From Virgibacillus_P tibetensis (GTDB taxonomy: Bacteria > Bacillota > Bacilli > Bacillales > Amphibacillaceae): a stretch of 64,000 nt of DNA. This document shows positions 61,218-64,000 of the stretch, in pieces; position 1 is the stretch's first letter, and the number at the start of each line of letters is the position of its first letter. Location: positions 56,058 to 120,057 of the forward strand of contig NZ_JARZFX010000010.1 of the NCBI RefSeq assembly GCF_036026595.1, written 5' to 3'. A program made the translations under genes and the position numbers. The notes beneath the pieces are model-generated. The model searched no databases, had not been told where the DNA came from, and saw only the letters and a list, made by a program, of their open reading frames with translations.

Positions 61218-62310
61218 AGGAATTTCTTTAATATTTTTATTCCTGTCTTTTATTACACCTATGATTATTTTATATTTTACGGATTTTGAACTTCCAGATG
61301 ATGAACCTTTATACAAGAAATTAAGTGAACAAGCAACATTGTTAAGTTGGATTTTTACTGGAATTATAGGGTTTGTTTCTTTTATTGTCTTGTTTATTAC
61401 TTTTACATTCGAGAATAAGTTGGTTGTAGCAGCGAATACATTAAAAAGAATTATTACACCTTTTGGATATAATTCGAAGGAATTAAAACAGGCATTAATA
61501 GATTATAACTCTTTGTTAAAAAGAGATAGAATTCTAGATTTTTTATTTTATGTCTTTTTATCCATTGGAAGTATTGTTTCTATTATATGGGGGACTATTG
61601 TAGGGTTCTATACAAAATTTCAATTGTCAATAGAGATTGACCTTTCTCTGCCTTCAATGATAGTTTTTGGAATATACGCCTTCTGGATAATACTACATGC
61701 TCTCTTTATTTTAGTTGGGATTGTCATTTATCAAGTTCGATTCAACAAAAACCCCTTTATGAAAGGATTCCTCCCAACAATAAAAGAAGTGACGGACATA
61801 GAATACATTGAAAAAAATGGGGTAGACTTTAATGAGTTCTTTTCTATTAATTACCCTACGCTAGATTTTTATCAAAATCCTCCCCAAAACAATCCAACAT
61901 ATGAATTAGATTTTTCTTTGCCAATCGCTATGAATCATTATCAATTTGTGATGAAATTTTACTCAAATGAAAAAGTTATACTTAGATGTTATGGAATATT
62001 AGATAATATAGTAGATTATGATAATGTTGGTAAAAGTCATTTAGTAAATTTAAGCACAGATTTTAAAAAATCTGTTTATAATGAGCTTTTATCTAATGAT
62101 TCACATGGGGAATTACAAATATTTAATTCTGAAATGGAAGTTATTTCAAGGTTCCTGTTGGTTAAGAAGGTTGTAAGTAATCATCATTTTTACTATGAAT
62201 TTAGTAGAAGTATTGAAATGAGTGGAAAAAATTTAGATAAGGGTCTTCTACAGAATTTAACAAAAGCAATAGAATTAGATATATTAGAATCTAGTGAAAC
62301 AAAGAAGTAA
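61204..62310 (+). CDS. Uncharacterised four-TM protein
   Basis: A 368-residue membrane protein with four predicted spans in two pairs (about residues 8-25, 47-69, 112-137 and 150-178). A large soluble C-terminal domain follows, of about 180 residues, with FVMKFYSNEKVILRCYGILDNIVDYDNVGKSHLVNL and a late FSRSIEMSGKNLDKGLL. No family is recognised. The ATG lies 14 bases inside the end of the preceding gene, with GAGGTG 4 bases upstream. By analogy with other defence cassettes it could be the membrane effector, but this is inference only. A terminator follows. Confidence 0.75.
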   Translation: MTKNRGISLIFLFLSFITPMIILYFTDFELPDDEPLYKKLSEQATLLSWIFTGIIGFVSFIVLFITFTFENKLVVAANTLKRIITPFGYNSKELKQALIDYNSLLKRDRILDFLFYVFLSIGSIVSIIWGTIVGFYTKFQLSIEIDLSLPSMIVFGIYAFWIILHALFILVGIVIYQVRFNKNPFMKGFLPTIKEVTDIEYIEKNGVDFNEFFSINYPTLDFYQNPPQNNPTYELDFSLPIAMNHYQFVMKFYSNEKVILRCYGILDNIVDYDNVGKSHLVNLSTDFKKSVYNELLSNDSHGELQIFNSEMEVISRFLLVKKVVSNHHFYYEFSRSIEMSGKNLDKGLLQNLTKAIELDILESSETKK

Positions 62311-62350
62311 CTGCTGAAGCATACTTAAATATGTCTCAGGAAATATTATT

Positions 62351-62387
62351 AGGGTGACTGTAAAAAATATTACTGCCACCCTTTTTA
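62351..62387 (+). terminator. Terminator of the three-gene cassette
   Basis: AGGGTG (62351-62356) pairs with CACCCT (62377-62382) and TTTTT follows. A second hairpin (TACGG/CCGTA within AAACC/GGTTT, 62419-62449) ends in TTTTT as well. Confidence 0.65.
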
Positions 62388-62527
62388 TAATCCGAAAATT
62401 AGGAGTTTTTTACCCTACAAACCGGTACGGTGAACCGTATGAGGTTTTTAATAAAAAGGCCTGCCAAAGGTGAATGTTAATTATTTCAATTTTAGACAAA
62501 CAACAATAATTGTATTAATATACATTA

Positions 62528-62561
62528 TTGATTATAATTATAGTAATTGATTATCATTATA
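62528..62561. promoter_or_regulatory. Direct repeat with Fur-box likeness upstream of the cPGS gene
   Basis: TTGATTATAATTATA (62528-62542) and TTGATTATCATTATA (62547-62561) are repeats with one mismatch at 19-bp period. The second contains TGATTATCATTATA, which matches 12 of 14 positions of the core of a Fur box. It ends just before the ribosome-binding site, a suitable place for an operator. Confidence 0.45.
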
Positions 62562-62571
62562 GGAGAGAGCT

Positions 62572-63915
62572 ATGAAAAGAAAAAATATTATTATTATAGG
62601 CGCAGCAGGAAGGGATTTCCACAACTTTAATACTTACTACCGAAATAATGAAGAATATAATGTTGTTGCTTTTACAGCAACGCAAATTCCAGATATTGAT
62701 GGACGTAAATATCCAAGTGAATTAGCGGGTGCACTTTATCCGGATGGTATTCCTATTTTTTCACAAGATCAATTACCAGAGTTGATCAAGGAATTACAAG
62801 TGGATGAATGTGTCTTTGCATATAGTGATATTGGGTATGAAGATGTGATGAGAGTTAGCGCCATCGTGAATGCAGCGGGAGCGAACTTTAAATTGCTAGG
62901 ACCAAACAGCACGATGTTAACTAGCAATAAGCCTGTCATTTCTGTATGTGCTGTACGTACTGGAACAGGTAAAAGCCAAACGTCGCGGAAAGTGATTGAA
63001 ACACTGATTGAGAATGATTTAAAAGTAATTGCAGTGAGACATCCGATGCCTTATGGCGATTTAAATGCACAGCGTGTTCAACGCTTTGCCACAGTGGAGG
63101 ATTTAAAGAAACATAATTGTACGATTGAAGAAATGGAAGAATATGAGCCACATGTGGCACGTGGAAATATTGTGTATGCCGGTGTTGATTATGCAGATAT
63201 TTTGGCAGAAGTGGAAAAGGACCCAGATGGATGTGACGTTATTTTATGGGACGGAGGAAATAATGACTTCTCCTTCTTCAAGCCTGATTTAGCGATTACT
63301 GTCTTGGATCCACATCGCCCAGGACATGAGCTGAAATACTACCCTGGCGAAGTGTGTTTAAGAACAACCGATGTGGCCATAATTAACAAAGTGGACAGTG
63401 CAACAGAGGGAAATATTCAAATTGTAGAAAGTAATATAAAATTAGCAAATCCAAACAGTACGATTATTAAGGCTGAATCAAAGATTACCGTTGAACATCC
63501 AGAGAGAATTGCAGGGAAACGCGTGTTAGTCGTAGAAGATGGTCCGACGTTAACACATGGGGAGATGAAACTTGGTGCAGGTACAGTTGCAGCTGAACGT
63601 TTGGGTGCGAAGGAAACCATTGATCCACGTCCATTTGCGGTTGGAACACTAACTGAAACATTAAACAAATATCAACATATTGGAAATGTCCTTCCAGCGA
63701 TGGGGTACGGCGAGCAGCAATTGAAGGACCTTGAAGAAACGATTAATAATGCTGACTGTGAAGCAGTAATCATTGGTACACCGATCGATTTAACACGCGT
63801 CATTTCGATTAATAAACCGTGCACACGTGTACACTATGATTTAGACGAAATTGGGAATCCAAACCTAGTCGATATATTAAAAGACTTTATTCAAGAATAT
63901 AAACTTGTGAAATAA
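62572..63915 (+). CDS. Cyclic 2,3-diphosphoglycerate synthetase-like P-loop protein
   Basis: A 447-residue protein of the cyclic 2,3-diphosphoglycerate synthetase family, known from hyperthermophilic archaea and also found in bacteria with uncertain roles. The N-terminal Rossmann part is KNIIIIGAAGRDFHNFNTYYRNN. The P-loop is CAVRTGTGKSQTSRKVIE (about 126-143), followed by HPMPYGDLNAQRVQRFAT, ILWDGGNNDFSFFKPDL and AIINKVDSA. AGGAGAGAG precedes the ATG. In Firmicutes such genes often lie near arginine or purine catabolism genes; here it stands alone at the end of the island. A long terminator follows. Confidence 0.85.
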   Translation: MKRKNIIIIGAAGRDFHNFNTYYRNNEEYNVVAFTATQIPDIDGRKYPSELAGALYPDGIPIFSQDQLPELIKELQVDECVFAYSDIGYEDVMRVSAIVNAAGANFKLLGPNSTMLTSNKPVISVCAVRTGTGKSQTSRKVIETLIENDLKVIAVRHPMPYGDLNAQRVQRFATVEDLKKHNCTIEEMEEYEPHVARGNIVYAGVDYADILAEVEKDPDGCDVILWDGGNNDFSFFKPDLAITVLDPHRPGHELKYYPGEVCLRTTDVAIINKVDSATEGNIQIVESNIKLANPNSTIIKAESKITVEHPERIAGKRVLVVEDGPTLTHGEMKLGAGTVAAERLGAKETIDPRPFAVGTLTETLNKYQHIGNVLPAMGYGEQQLKDLEETINNADCEAVIIGTPIDLTRVISINKPCTRVHYDLDEIGNPNLVDILKDFIQEYKLVK

Positions 63916-63936
63916 ACACTTGGTGTAGCCCAAACA

Positions 63937-63983
63937 ATTCGAAAAAGACTAGCAGCAGATACTGCTGCTAGTCTTTTTCGAAT
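63937..63983. terminator. Bidirectional terminator with 22-bp perfect stem
   Basis: A perfect 22-bp stem (63937-63958 with 63962-63983) closes a 3-base ATA loop; the arm includes GAAAAAGACTAGCAGCAG. It marks the end of the cPGS-like transcript. Confidence 0.9.
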
Positions 63984-64000
63984 GTAAGCGTCAAGAGGGA

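Overview
The window is chromosomal DNA of a low-GC, spore-forming member of the Bacillaceae. The gene order, the spore genes and the coding style resemble Oceanobacillus or Virgibacillus more than Bacillus subtilis itself. It opens inside spo0J (parB), next to a perfect parS site, so it lies beside the replication origin. It then follows the conserved origin-proximal order of Bacilli: yyaC, a YkvI-like permease, an MscS channel, DUF951, ychF, rpsF-ssb-rpsR, yybS-gdpP-rplI, the replicative helicase gene, purA, an M23 endopeptidase, walR-walK-yycH-yycI-walJ-htrA and, at 45.5 kb, rlmH.

Layout. 1-8.6 kb: chromosome partitioning, envelope transporters, ychF and the S6/SSB/S18 operon with a strong promoter and a likely S6:S18-binding leader. 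8.7-11.4 kb: a molybdate ABC transporter on the minus strand. 11.7-18.2 kb: yybS, c-di-AMP phosphodiesterase gdpP, rplI, dnaB-type helicase, and purA under a textbook promoter with two PurR boxes. 18.6-27.2 kb: a cell-wall peptidase and the complete WalRK operon ending in htrA. 27.2-45.4 kb: a patchwork of small accessory genes (AraC and PadR regulators, DHFR-like, hydrolase, DoxX, multidrug ABC exporter, PhoU, PhhB, phosphatase, VOC, DinB-like, GNAT, DUF2935, PBP4-type carboxypeptidase, Spo0E). Gene remnants (aspartase, SnoaL-like, IS1595 transposase), dispersed GC-rich repeats and two DnaA-box groups are scattered through it.

45.5-64 kb is the most interesting part. Directly after rlmH, whose 3' end is the attachment site for staphylococcal SCC elements, lies an AT-rich defence island. 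It has a membrane-anchored KAP-type NTPase facing a long operon: a small conserved protein, a PLD/SNF2 helicase with an apparently dead PLD site, a DUF4391 protein, a beta-class type III-like DNA methyltransferase and a type III-like restriction helicase-nuclease. An Mrr-like type IV enzyme follows, then a tightly packed three-gene cassette with no recognised domains that ends in a four-TM protein. No Ccr recombinase is visible in the window. The window ends with a cyclic 2,3-diphosphoglycerate synthetase-like gene and a 22-bp perfect terminator hairpin.

The genes of the first half work together in replication-segregation (Spo0J/parS, SSB, DnaB-type helicase), translation (S6, S18, L9, YchF, RlmH) and wall homeostasis (WalRK with YycH/YycI/WalJ/HtrA, the M23 peptidase and the PBP4-type protein). 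The defence island probably combines methylation-based self/non-self recognition with helicase-nuclease restriction, plus a membrane-acting module whose role is unknown. All assignments come from reading the sequence; no database search was run.
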